Positions 29,585 through 41,800 of a DNA stretch of 64,000 bases are shown here, piece by piece (positions within the stretch are counted from its first letter, which is position 1; every line of letters starts with the position of its first letter). The position numbers and the translations under genes were made by a program. The DNA comes from Lactarius indigo (taxonomy: Eukaryota > Basidiomycota > Agaricomycetes > Russulales > Russulaceae): contig JAFKAC010000004.1 of assembly GCA_025766275.1 (NCBI GenBank), positions 1,116,001-1,180,000 of the forward strand, in the 5' to 3' direction. The notes beneath the pieces were generated by a model. That model did not search any database, had not been told where the DNA came from, and worked only from the letters and a program-made list of their open reading frames with translations.

Positions 29585-30300
29585 TATGCATTCCATATAA
29601 TGGCCAGCATGGAACACTCACCTTCCATGTAGTGGCCAACATGGAAGAAATGCTTTCCATGTAGCGACTAGCAAAGAGGACAAGCCTTCCGTGTAGTAGC
29701 CAACACGGAAGGATTGCCTTCCATGAAGTGGCCAACATGGAAGACTCACCACGGAGGACATGCTTTCCATGTAGTGACCAAACACGGAAGACATGCCTTC
29801 TGTGTAGTGACTAACACGGAAGAAATGCCTTCCATGTAGTGACTAACACGGAAGACATACTTTCCGTGTAGTGACTAACACGGAAGACACACCTTCCGTG
29901 TAGTGACTAACACGGACGAAATGCCTTCCGTGCAGTGACTAACACGGAAGATATGCCTTCCGTGTAGCGACTAGCACGGAAGACATACTTTCCGTGTAGT
30001 GACTAACACGGACGACATGCCTTCCGTGTAGTAACTAACATGGAAGACATGCTTTCCATGTAGTGACTAACACGGAAGATATGCTTTCCATGTAGTGACA
30101 ACATGGAAGACATACTTTCCGTTCAGTGATTACTACACGGAAGACATACGTTCCGTTTAGGGATTACTACACGGAAGACATGCCTCCCGTGTAGTGACTA
30201 ACACGGAAGAAATGCTTTCCATGTAGTGACTAACACGGACGACATGCCTTCCGTGTAGTGACTAACACGGACAACACGACTGGCCTTACATGAATCTTCC
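29585..30300. repeat. Palindromic satellite array, about 32-bp units, left end of the giant element
   Basis: About 20 units near ATGCCTTCCGTGTAGTGACT + AACACGGAAGAC. Each unit has TTCCGTGT and ACACGGAA arms around AGTGACTA, so every unit can form a stem-loop. Units vary between CCGTG and CCATG. No gene. Confidence 0.9.
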
Positions 30301-30318
30301 TGGAATGGGTGAGGAAAT

Positions 30319-30923
30319 TGTTGATAAGTGACCCTTGCACACTTAGCGGCTCGTACGGACCGGACTTACAGATATGGACTGCTGTAGATTAATTAGGACC
30401 GCTTTAGATTAGATTTGATTTGATCTGTACAATCTAGGACTTCTATGACATCACTGTACAATGACATCATATGGACTACTCCGGACTCTTCATTGTACTC
30501 CTTCCCTTGTTCTCTTTCTAGCGTTATCTTTATTGTGATGTCACTATGATATCATCTTAGTCTGGACTCTCTTTGTTTTGCGCTCCTTGTTCTCCATTAG
30601 CACACTCCTTTGTCCCACATGTAGAACAACGTCCCTTGTATTTGTGTGACCCTATGTTACTTCTCTTGTAGTAGTGTCACTCCTCTGTATAGTATAAGTA
30701 GTAGGCTTGTACGCTCCTGGTCCACATCAGTTCCTCACTGCTCTGTGTGCCAGGTATGTCTTATCCCTTCAATTGTAACATCAGTTCCTCACTGCTCTGT
30801 GTGCCAGACTACCATCTTGCTTCACTTGCTTGACACCTCCTGTGCTGCTTCTCAGTCACCCTCTATATCTCACCACAGTACTTTGTCCCACTGTGAGTAT
30901 AGTTCCTATGTGTCTGTTCATCA
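30319..30923 (+). mobile_element. Solo LTR, family G, copy 2 (605 bp, target duplication GAAAT)
   Basis: Begins TGTTGATAAGTGACCC and ends TGTTCATCA, flanked by GAAAT at 30314-30318 and 30924-30928. TATA-like GTATAGTATAAGTAG near 30690. Direct repeats of 30 bp (30724-30753 and 30778-30807) both end GTGTGCCAG, the first followed by GTATGT, giving a possible 54-nt intron. Inverted relative to copy 1 at 6344-6953. Confidence 0.93.
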
Positions 30924-31029
30924 GAAATGCTGTGAGTTATCTAGAATCCAGAATGGGAGGCAGATCCCAGTAAACTGTTCACATTTAAACATATTCTAAT
31001 ATGTCTACAAAATGTTATTGTAACCCTAA

Positions 31030-33133
31030 TGATCTCTCTGAAGGTATGTAGGATCAAGTCCACCTGAACCCCTACCAGTGTCTGCATTTCTATATAATTG
31101 TCAGATAATGATGTATGTGCTTACTATAATTGCTTACCTGGCTTTGTGTGTGATCTTAACCACTCGCTTGACAGGCTCTTGCTCAAGCTCTGGTGGATCT
31201 GAGTTGAAGTGTGTTGCAGGTCTAATTGGAGTTCCTCTTTGAATCCGATGATGTGCTTGGAAACTTGTGGGTCTTGATATACTTGATGGAGGAGGATGTG
31301 GTGATTCACCAATGTCTATAAGATAGTGTGAATGGGTATATAAACATAGGAGAAGGGATAGGCTGCTCACCAGGAATGGATGTCTGTTCAATCTCCTCGT
31401 TTCTACGGAAGGGAGATGGAGAAGGAGATGGTGGAAGGGGTGGTGTCACAGATGGAGAGTGTAGAGCCTGAATCTCCTTTGCAAAGTCCTCCTCTTCACT
31501 TTGATTGTCAGACTCTGGCTCATTGAATTTGGAACTTCTTCTGCAGGTCCGTTTTGGGTTCCGGATATGCTGTACAGGGTGATCCACATTAGCAAGAAGC
31601 TCACAGGACAGGTTCCAGATTAGTGGGATCAACCCCTCCCTCTGGCGTTGCCTCCAGTGGTCTAGCAACTGGAACACCTGAACCAGATGAAGTTTTGATG
31701 GGTCTGCCCACAGAAACCCCAAAGGGTAGCACTCTTCTTCAATCCATGTGGGTGGATCACTGGAAAGTTTACTCCATGGGATGGTTGCATTCTTCCTTCT
31801 GGAGACATACCCTGACTCACTTATGTTATTCAGGACTCCATAGAGTATATGAAACACTCACGGATGTGTGAATTACAATAATCCCTCAGCACAGTTTGAA
31901 TGGTCTTGGCTGAATAGCCATCCTCCGGAGTAACAGAAGGAATGTCTGGTTCACCATCTGTGTCTATCACAATCTTCACTTTGGTCCGGAGGACCTTTGA
32001 GCGCCCGGAATGGGCACCTTGATCATTCTCTGTTTCATAAATATGAGATGGGGCTTGTAGCTGTATTGGGATTTGTGAATGTTACAACCTGGGACAAAGC
32101 ACTTCCTGCAATATTTCATCCATTCCTGCCAGATTGAGGCATTTCTCCAATCTGGGCAGAAATCAGAAAAGGACATGCCATCATCCAGGACCTTATTCCA
32201 GTCATCCCTGTAAATAGATGGGAACAGATATAACAGTGATTCAACCAGATAATTCTTAGGAATACATACATGGCAGCTCTGGGTCTTCCATCTGTGTCTG
32301 CATATGCTACTAGAACTATTGAGCGCATTCCACATGTCTTGAATAGCTGGGTCTGGAAGTCCCTAACTATCCGGCTATGGAATTTAGCCTGGGCCATTCT
32401 GAACAAGTAAATAAGATTGGTGGATCACTAACACATGATTGACCACTTACTTGGCTTGGATATCCCTTGGGGGTCTATCCTCTGACCACTCCTTTGCTAT
32501 TTCTGCATATGGTTCTTGCTCTTCAATAGACAGCTTCTTCCATAGTGATGTTGTTGCATCTTGGAGGGCTCCGAGGAATGCCTGAGATCCAGGAATTCCA
32601 CCAGACATACTCTGTGCAAGTTCCATAATCTCTTCCTTGTTCTCATGGTAGAATGCATTTCTGGCTGACCACTTCTGAGTAAACTTGATAAGCTGACGAT
32701 GAGGACGTGAGTAGTGATTGTAAAACCATGTCCTTATTTTCTGGAGGTCATTTTGTGTCCATGAGTGATTACATGGATAGAGTGCAAGTGTGCATACCAT
32801 CTTGGCCACCTTCTTATTGAATGTAGAGTTTGGAGGCCGAAGAGTATATAGCTCCCCCATAGCCTTCTCAAGGATGGTCTTCCGTATCTCTGTGTCAGCC
32901 TTTTGAAACTCTTCAACATACCCCTTCAGGATGCGGGCATCCTGAGAAGTGATGGAAAACCTGTTACCAAGGGCATGGATAGATGGACGGGAAACCTCAG
33001 ATTCCCCAGCTGAGCTCCCAGATAGATGATCAGACTGCATAGTGATGTTGGTAGACGTATGAGGAAGTGTGTTGTAGAACGATGTGATATTTGTGGAATT
33101 GTGCTGCATATAATGAGGTTTAAATAGACTCAT
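31030..33133 (-). CDS. Giant-element cargo gene 1, unrecognised multi-exon protein
   Basis: Exon 1 (from ATG 33133, or ATG 33043) gives SSAGESEVSRPSIHALGNRF, then TWFYNHYSRPHRQLIKFTQK and KWSARNAFYHENKEEIMELA. Exon 2 starts AKFHSRIVRDFQTQLFKTCG (32406 downward). Later exons give WNKVLDDGMSFSDFCPDWRN, then PSVTPEDGYSAKTIQ and IPWSKLSSDPPTWIEEECYP with LGFLWADPSKLHLVQVFQLL. The tail is Pro/Ser-rich and basic. Introns are about 50-70 nt. I have seen this arrangement in mushroom genes near large transposons but know no function. No premature stop noticed. The W-x3-N-x3-H-type helix region could bind DNA, which is only a guess. Confidence 0.6.
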
Positions 33134-33149
33134 GAGTGGTATGGTGATA

Positions 33150-33700
33150 CAGGTTTCTTACTGGGAAGGAATGTGGGATGGGACATGTGTTCACGGACAT
33201 GCTACATGGTTTCACGGACTCAGATTGCATTTCCGTGAACACATTACATGTATTCATAGACATGGACATGCAACATGGTTTCATGGACCCAAAAGGTGTT
33301 TCCATGAACATATTAAATTTGTGTCTTTGTACACCTTACAAGTGTTCACGGACATTCTACAGGCTTCCACGGACTTAGAACGCGTTTCCGTGAACACGGT
33401 ACATGTATTCACGGACATGGTGTATGTGTTCATGGACATGCAACACCAAAAGGTGTTTCCATGAACACATGTAATGTGTGTCCTTATACACCTTACATGT
33501 GTTCATGGACATGCTACAGGCTTCCACGGACTTAGAATGCGTTTCCGTGAACGCATAACATGTATTCGCAGACGTTTCCGTGAACGCATTTGTATTACAT
33601 GTATACGTGGACATTTCGGACATGGAATATACTTCCATGGAAATATAACATGTTTCCATAGACACAGTGTGAGACATGTATGATAAATTATTCCGCAAAC
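33150..33700. repeat. Palindromic repeat array, middle of the giant element
   Basis: Irregular repeats of TTTCCGTGAACACATTACAT and GTATTCACGGACATGG with variants; TCCGTGAA and TTCACGGA form inverted pairs. It shares the CCGTG/CACGG core with the arrays at both ends. Separates cargo genes 1 and 2. Open frames on both strands here are by-products of the repeat. Confidence 0.8.
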
Positions 33701-33871
33701 TCCAGATATATTCCTATGCATTAACATTGCTTCCACATATTACAAAGTGTCTTTGGATGACACCTTGATTGCAGGCAGTGGACCAAGTCACACATCCACA
33801 CTGTAACACGTCTATGGTCACAAGGAACTTCTCCGTCGCTATTTCAAGTGGTAATATCGGTACAAGACTAT

Positions 33872-35518
33872 TTAGGACCTCTTCCTATGCTCATCGGATT
33901 CTCTATGCTTGTAAAGCCCGTCCCTAATATATGAGAGATCTGCATGGAAGTCGAATACAATGCCCATAAGGATCGTACATCGCTCAATGAGGTCCCCCAT
34001 GTGATCGGATGGGTCGAGCCTCATCAGCTCGCGGTAGGCAGCAGTGAAGTGACGTCCTGAATGAAGCTCTGGATATGGTGCCCTAGCCACCTAGTGAGGA
34101 GCGTTAGTGCCATCATTCCACATTTGCTAAGGCAGTATGGACGGAAACAACGCACATGCATGACAGGGTGAACAATGCTCTGAGAATCGCTCCCAGAGTC
34201 TTCACCTTGCTGAATGGAATCCGTGTCCATCCTTCGCTCACTGCCAGAACCGTCTGCTTCCGGCGGAGGTGTATTGTGAACATCCGCCTGGACGGAAGGC
34301 GCAGTGTCCCGTGCCTCACAAGACTCAGGAGCTGCAGCTTCCCGTGGTGGATCATCGACGGAAGAAGGCTCAGGAACTGGGGGTTTAGGAAGCGCACTAG
34401 GAAATGGAGCTACAGCTCCCCCTGACAAACCGTGGATGTGAGAAGGCTTGGGAGCTGCAGATTCCTGCGATGCACCTGGAACAGGAGATGGTTCAGGAGC
34501 TACAGATTCCTGCAATGTACCAGAAACGGAAGATGGCTTGAGAGCTACAGCTTCGCCTGATGAATCGTGGATGTTAGAAAGCTCCGGGGGTAGGGATACC
34601 TGTGACGCACCAGGAACGCGAGATGGCCCGGGAGCAACAGATTCGCATGATGTGCCGAGGACCTGAGACGATTTGGGAACCATAGCGCCTGGCTCAGGAG
34701 CCGTCATGGCCAGCTCAGGAGCTACGGATGCCAGGACATCGCGAGGAGTATGCGATGCCTCGGGAGTTGCGGTTTCCTGCGTCTCACCCAGGGCTGGTGA
34801 CAGTTCCGCAGCTGCGGCATCCTGCAACCTGTGGGGCACAGTTGCACCAATCGCCACGGCCTCAGACACTTCGCGAACAGGTGCGGCCTCACGATCTGCT
34901 AAAGGCGTGTTGGGGACTTGTTCCTGGTCGGACATGGGTGCTATCCCAGACTCGGAGGCATCCTGTGGCCCGGCGGGAACTGATGCTACATTTGGCATGT
35001 GTGCAGGCTCTTCCAGTTGAGGAGTAGCTCTCAGCCTACGGAGGAATGCTGTGCGACAGGCCTGAGGAGGTGGAGGTGAAGGAAGGGCCTCATGTCCGGC
35101 CTCACTAGCCGATGAGGATGCCAATACACCCACAGTGTTCTGCTATTAATTAGCACTATATAAAGGCATAGATTATAAGACCTACCACTGGGGAAGGCTG
35201 GGAAGGTGAAGCGTGCATAGGCACCGGAGGTGGGGGCATTTCGTGAGCTGAGTTACGTTGTTGAAGGAACCGGTATCTTGGAGAGGATTGCACCTCTCCT
35301 ATTGCAGATGGCATGGGCTGTCCGAGATCTATGGGAGGATTCAAAGAAGGCATTACAGAGGAAGGGGATGGATGTGTAGGAGGTGTCCTTGCAGCAGACG
35401 ATGCATGGGTGGGGGGGCGTGGAGGCATCTTTCCTGCGTATGCCCACTGACCTGGAAATCCCCTTTCATACTTATCGGGTAATGGTCTACTAAATAGGGA
35501 CGAACCTGATTGCGACAT
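33872..35518 (-). CDS. Giant-element cargo gene 2, low-complexity repeat protein
   Basis: Three exons: 35518 to about 35183 (MSQSGSSLFSRPLPDKYERG, Pro/Ser-rich), about 35138 to 34164, and 34091 to 33872. The middle exon encodes repeats of the type ESVAPEPS-VPGASQES about ten times, likely disordered. The last exon is folded-looking: YPELHSGRHFTAAYRELMRL then DLIERCTILMGIVFDFHADL. Introns of about 45-70 nt with GT-AG. No known domain. It is divergent from cargo gene 3, so the two may share a promoter region. Confidence 0.6.
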
Positions 35519-35856
35519 CCCACCTATGACAATTGCTCAGGGGTGGAATGCGAGCTCTGTATATGCTGAGGGTTGTGTTTACGTGTTTACTCCGCTTCCC
35601 ATGACAATCTATAATATACAGTGTATTTACTAGGGTCTAGACTCTCCAATCTAGGCGGCGGACAAACTGGTGTCCGTCTGGTCACATGTGCATCAAACAT
35701 TTTCTTGCTTCCACGGAGTTCCATCATGTTCTGTGTTGATGTCAAAACTACCAGGAATGGACGGAAATATGTCAGCCCATTCCCACGGGCCGTCTGAGAG
35801 CAGTAACCCCCCCCCAAAGACCGATCGCAAGCTCACAAACACTCATCGATTCCACT
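35519..35856. promoter_or_regulatory. Shared divergent upstream region of cargo genes 2 and 3
   Basis: 338 bp between two divergent start codons. It includes GTATATGCTGAGGG near the minus gene and a C8 run with CCCCCAAAGACC near the plus gene. No clear operator motif. Confidence 0.4.
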
Positions 35857-37660
35857 ATGCCCCCACAACGCAGGAGTCTTGTCGACCTACTGACTAATGA
35901 TGAGAAAGTGGTGATGGGCAGCGCAGTTCGCATGTTCTGTGCCCTGCGATATAGGGAGAGGAACGGAGGTGCTGCAGACGACACATGGTACTCCAAGTGC
36001 ATTGATTCTGAGTTAGTACATGCAGGTGCCTCTCAATATATTGACATGGATACTAACTAGTTCTTACATTGTACAGGATGAAATCAACAACGTCTTTGAG
36101 AAGTATACGGACCCAACCAAGGTCCGGATCCATCCAGTAATCACATATGTGGCCGAGGAGTGGCAGAAGGCTACGGACGAGCGTAGGAAGCCGGATTTCG
36201 CTTCCCTCAAGCTCGCGGATGTCTTACAACTGTGCGATGAACGAGTTGCCCAGCACCCGGAGTGGAACGCCCAGCTACACATGAAGAATCTTGATACACT
36301 TGTTGGACTTCAGAAGGAGGAGGGTCGTTGGTGGCTTCCGGCTACACAGGCGAGCAGTATCGCAGGTCCGTATCATATTTGTATACTTTATCATCTACTA
36401 CATGTCCCATATGTCCGTTTAGCGTCTCCAGTGATGCCATCCGCCGTTGAGGCTGTCTCCGGCGTTAACACGGAGTCTGTTTCCACGTCCACCCGTGATG
36501 CCCCCACTGTGAATGAGGATGTTGAGATGGAAGACGACGACAGGGGCGAAACTCCAAGGAAGAAGAAGGCAGGAAAGCGCACGGTAGTTCAATCGCCCAC
36601 ACCAGCACGCCGTACCTCCAGCCGACAACGGAAGGGTGCTTCTGGAGATGCCAACCCTTTGTCGTCTCCTGAATCTGAGGCTGGGGGATGCGTTCCTACG
36701 AAGACGAAACCTGCAATTCGTCCACCGGCCTCCCGTGCGCCTACGGAGCCCACAGCTGATCGCCACATTGCTGGCATCGACTACATCAGCTCTGGAGACG
36801 AGGAGAGGGTAGTCACGGTGCGCAGAAAGTGTAAGCGGCCTGCGAGCATTGTCGAAGATTCGGCATCAGAGCTAGAGACTGGTCCCACTGACCCGGTAAG
36901 CCATACACCATTCATATGACACCAATATCTCTCATAGCGTTTTATAGGGAGCTTGTGGCCCTTGCAAGGACAGCGGCCACAAGTGTAAGCCTCATGGCAC
37001 TTCTTCAAAGGCCCTCTCATGCAGGTTGTGTATTAAACGGAAGATCAAATGTGTTCCGCTCTCTGCGGCATCGCAGGAGATAGCCAATTCGCGCAAGAGG
37101 AAGCACTCACTCGGTGAGGTCTCACTTCTGCACCAAATCTAATCGCAGTGCTAATGGTCCTGCAGAAGACGTCATCGAAAGGCTCAATGAAGTGTCCAGA
37201 TCGCAGAAAGTGTTCAACACGGCCATCCGCGACTTCATATACAACACGGATACTATGCTACGCGCCCTGTGCACCCAGGGACAAGGAAACGTCAATCTCG
37301 CATCCCTGGGCCTCCGCCTACCTACTGTTCCCCTCTTTTCCACCTCCGAGCCTGCGACACCTGGTGCGTCCTCTGTGGCCAGTGGTGCCCCATCGTCAGT
37401 TTCAAGTCTGGGTCTTGGTCGCATGATGATCGACAGTTCGGGTGTTTCTGGCCCTTCCGGACATCACGGAGAACCTGAGGACGGAGAATGTAAGTCCGTT
37501 TCAGCTCTGTAACGCCTATCGGATGCGTAATACACTTCCGTTATTATTGCAGCATCCCGTCCAGGTCTCCGTAGGCGCATCGCACACAGTGCGCCATCCA
37601 GCAAGGCTCAGTCGAGAGCTGGATCACGGCAATCATCGCGGGGCCGTAAATGATTCGTTT
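35857..37660 (+). CDS. Giant-element cargo gene 3, Zn(II)2Cys6-like DNA-binding protein
   Basis: Exons begin at 35857 and 36077, with later ones from about 36420, 36952, 37140 and 37553; the first intron (36016-36076) has a perfect TACTAAC branch site. N-terminus MPPQRRSLVDLLTNDEKVVM; exon 2 is a helical domain ending LVGLQKEEGRWWLPATQ. A basic, acidic and Ser-rich linker follows. At about 36957 the protein reads CGPCKDSGHKC then CRLCIKRKIKC, the spacing C-x2-C-x6-C-x11-C-x2-C-x6-C of fungal binuclear zinc clusters. A helical region with leucines (EDVIERLNEVSRSQKVFNTA) and a basic end (RQSSRGRK-stop) complete it. No premature stop. Likely a DNA-binding regulator, perhaps of the element itself; target unknown. 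Codon use is more GC-rich than in the KDZ gene. Confidence 0.7.
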
Positions 37661-38094
37661 CAACATAATAAATATGTCGTTTACCTTTGGTTTGTGTGGC
37701 TCCATGTAATGTACAGTATATAGTGTCCCCGGATACACGACGCGAGTTGGGATACACCTCCATACTTGTGCTGGTGATTGTGTAACGTCTTAGCATCCCC
37801 AAAGTGCAGCGCTCGATCAGCAGGTACCAATACACACACGGATGAAGCCCAAGAGTCCAGAACATGCCCTGTATTCGGACTGTGTGAGGTGCAATTGGTG
37901 TGTGTTGCATACAAGACACCTGCGACCAATGAGTAGACATGCATAACATGTCTGACATGTGGACGTAGCATATGAAGCTCAATATGAAGTAGACGGTTTC
38001 TTTGACGGTTTCCGTTTGTGTGTACATATAAATTATAGCCTGTACCACATTACACCCAGACACACCTACTACCTCACCCCACACGGAACCTCGC
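37661..38094. other. Intergenic region inside the giant element
   Basis: No gene seen. Minus-strand open frames here lack splice support or homology. Contains TGTACATATAAATTATAG near 38020, a possible TATA region for the small gene at 38095. Confidence 0.4.
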
Positions 38095-38530
38095 ATGTCC
38101 AACATCATGAATGTTTCCGAACGGAAAGACATCAATGTCCGTATCCCGGATGTCCGTGACACTCATACTGGGCTTTCTGACCCAGAAGATGATGCATCAT
38201 CTGGTCTGGAGTCATTCGACGAAGATGACATGTACGGATCGGATTATGGAGACGATGTCATATGCGATAGTCCAGACACAGATGAGGAATCACAGGAACT
38301 TGAGCATTCCTTGCACAGGGTGTGTCGTCTTCCTCACTCAAGGTATTCAGACATCTCATGTGTTTGACAGTTCGAAAATGTGATGGCAGAGTCACATAGC
38401 CTTTGCGTCGGCTTTGAGAACATATATACTCTTGCAAAGGCGTTGTACCAGATCCGGAACCAGGAACATGCTTCCGAACACAATTCCACTCAGGGTACAG
38501 GTACCAGTGTTCTCTCAGCTTCCCGCTGAT
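38095..38530 (+). CDS. Small acidic gene upstream of the right KDZ transposase
   Basis: ATG 38095 gives MSNIMNVSERKDINVRIPDV then a very acidic run (SGLESFDEDDMYGSDYGDD). A GTGTGT...ACAG intron (about 38318-38368) leads to FENVMAESHSLCVGFENIYT and LAKALYQIRNQEHASEHN, ending at TGA 38528. It precedes the KDZ gene as the small ORF at 28921-29280 precedes the left one. Could be an accessory protein of the transposon; function unknown. Confidence 0.5.
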
Positions 38531-38894
38531 TTGGTATCCTTGCTACGGAGTGGTGCAGTGGTGATAGCAATAGAGGCAATCTCAATTAGTAGCTTTGATA
38601 AATAATATGCCAGATACACTGGCACACATCCGATAGTATCCAATGTGTCTTACTCTGATGATATCCGGTTTTCATTTATCGGACTCGACAGACCTCCGGT
38701 ACCCTCAACATACTTTGTGACCCTGAAGGGCATCAAGTAGGAATTTAAATGTGGATGGGGCATCCATGCACTATTCCATATCATATGAATGTAGCACATG
38801 CAGAGTATTTAAGATGCCATATGCATCGCATAACCCAAAAGACAAGCCACTTCATCATCTCCATACACATTTCTTATTCACTCCTGGAAGCCAA

Positions 38895-41800
38895 ATGCCT
38901 CGCAACCGTGATGCCATTGTTCTGGACATCGTTGACGGTATTGAGGAGGTCGTAATCAAGCACACCAAGACTAAGCGTGGTACAATCCGGACAACGGAAA
39001 CAGTTGTTCCCGTTGTCCGTCCACAGAAAGAGCGTCCAGGACAGCCATCACGGTTAAGAAAGATGGGCACACAATCTCATCCTCATGAAGGGAATTCAAC
39101 AGCTTCCAGGACGCCGATCCGTTCCCCTGAGGACCCGCATATGCACCCATCCATGGACGAGCAGCAGTACCCACTCCAGGATACCACAGAGGACTGGGAG
39201 CCTCATCCATGCTCGCAGGCCACCCAACAAGCTGCTGTATGTCTTGCGTTGTGTTAGAATCATGTAGAGATCCTGATGAGATGTAGACTCCAATGAAACA
39301 GTGGATCGAACTCCGGAATAGATACCTCCATATTCTATTGGAGACGGAGGCTCAGCGAAGATCTGACAAGTGTTCCAAGTGCACCAGGAAACCTGAAATA
39401 AGGTGTCCAGATTGCTTTGGTTCACCTTCCTTTTGTAAGGAGTGTTGCCTTGAGGCCCACAGGAACTCGCCATTTCACCGACCACTCATATGGAGTGTAA
39501 CCCACTACACTCCAGTGACTCTGCACTCCCTCGGGTTTGCATTATATATTGGGCATGCTGGTGCACCATGCCCTCAGACAGTCGAGGTATGGGCATATTT
39601 GGTCCTGTGATTCCCCACACCCCTCACATTAGCATAGGGTATAAGAGCTGCACACACAGTCTCCGCAATTCGGAAGGGGCATGCTTTGCAGAGACGCTCC
39701 CGCTCAGCATCTCTTACTTCTGTTCCGGAGGCTCTGGAAACTTCTGATAATGCTGGCCAACTCCCTACACCTCGCGATACTCCTCAGCCAGAAGGCCTAT
39801 CAACTAATCTGGAAATCTCTGATGGACTGTTCGACTCCCTGGATATGTATCTGGAGTCCAATGACAGCAATACCAGTTGAGTGCGAACAGCGGACTCAGG
39901 AAATCCGTTGTTCACTGTTGTTGATAGGAGTGGTATCTTTGACATGGAGATTGTGTTCTGTGTGTGCTCTGGCACAGATAACACAGGAGAACAGCTCCTC
40001 CGAGCTGGGCTATTTCCATCCACATTCAAGCAAATAGAAACATTGTTTACATTCTCAGTTTTGGATGACTTCATCACAGATAACCTGGAGTGCAAGACCA
40101 CAGCCCAGCAATATTATTCAAAGTTACAGAGCATGACAAACAAGATGTTTCCACACAATGTCCAAGTACAGTGATACACTGATACATACACACACCTGCA
40201 TCTAATTAATCATTACAGAATCGTTACAAGCAACTCCTGAGGGCATCACGCCAGTGGCGGGACCTTAAGAACAGGATGGAAAGTGGTCTTGGGCACCAGC
40301 CAGACAGAGAGATCCATCCGGATGGAGCCATGGCCATATTCTGCCCAGCATGCCCACAGCCTGGAATTAACCTTCCCACAGACTGGAAAACACTGTACCC
40401 TCCGTATGTCCCTTATGAACTGTCACAATCACATATTCATATCCTGCGTTACAGAGATCAGCTCATCCGGACATTTATTATGGATGGAAACTTTTCTGCT
40501 GAGCACATGCGCCATAAATCTCAGGAGAAGGATGTCGCACTATCAGCCGGAATGGCATTCATGGCTAATCCTGATTCCTACAAGGCTCATCTCCAGAGTG
40601 GAAAAGAAGTTGCCCAAGTATGTGGGGTCTTGCATACTCAGCCTCTAGCTAATGGCCTTATAGCCCAGCACATGTAACACTTATAGAGCCATTGAACAGG
40701 CAAACTCCAGTAGGGCCCACCTTGATGTCACAGGGATTGGTGCAACTGCCTGTTGCCATGGGTTCTTTGTTCCAACATCTGTGGTAGATTTCCAGAAAGG
40801 AGAGAGGTATGTCTGCTCCCATGGAATCCACATATCTGGAGGTGATATATTGTTGACTCTAGGCAAATCAATATGGACTACAGCATATGCAAGGCTCTCT
40901 CATATAATATGGAAGACATTCCTGTGGCACTTGTCATGTATGACATCATGTGTCAATATAGAGTCCACTTTCAGGAGCGGGTAGAAAACAGTCCTGAGCT
41001 CTCACTCCCCAGCTCGCTACAACTCCGGATGGGGATTGGCCTGTTCCATATCCATGGACATCAGGATTCCTGCTTGCCCAGGTATTCTCCCAGCTACATT
41101 CCAGGAGCAAAGCAAGTCGATGGGGAAATAATTGAGACACTGTGGGCACCCCTGAACAATATCTCTCGCAGCCTGCGAGGGATGTCATTGGACCACAGGC
41201 AGGAGGTATTGGATGCTCACATCAATCACTCCAACTGGAAGAAGCTGGTTCGGATTGGTATGCATTCTCTGTCACCACAATTAATACACTGCTTATATCA
41301 CCCATATGAAAGTGCCATCCCTACTTAAGCGGTGGAAGAGACTGAAGTCCGGCTTGGATGCTAGTTTGAAGGCATATGAGGCTCTCAATCGGCACTTCCA
41401 AGATAAATCCAAACAATGGCTTAAGGATGATGAGTGTGCTCAGCAGGACAGGCAGATATCACCATCTTCCATGGATATCTACAACACTGTGAAGGAGAAG
41501 GGTATGTGGAATATACTCATCATCATCCACCCATGGCTGACATATGTTGCAAGCTCCATCCTGTGCTACTATTCAGCAACAGCTCATTAAGGAGGAGAGT
41601 GGAGACCATTCCATCCATGGTGAGACATCTTGGATTTCATGTGGCCTTAAGATACAGGAGTTGCAGTATGTCCACAATCTTCCTTTCTAGTCCACTAAAT
41701 AATGATATATCCAGACTTGCAATCCGCTATCAGCTCCGGACTCAGGGATCCAAGCTCACTATGGAAGATGCACAAATTCTTGAGAACAAACGCAATCGCA

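Noticed and set aside
29472..29738. Minus-strand ORF and plus-strand ORFs at the start of the left satellite
   Set aside because: Made of repeated MLATSWK-type codons from the palindromic array, with no start or splice context.
29585..30300. CRISPR array
   Set aside because: Units are contiguous palindromic satellites without spacers, in a eukaryote.
6344..30923. G1 and G2 as a pair defining a composite element
   Set aside because: Each has its own duplication (GAATT, GAAAT).
33120..33740. Several short ORFs with MSMNTC/FTETH repeats
   Set aside because: By-products of the middle palindromic array.
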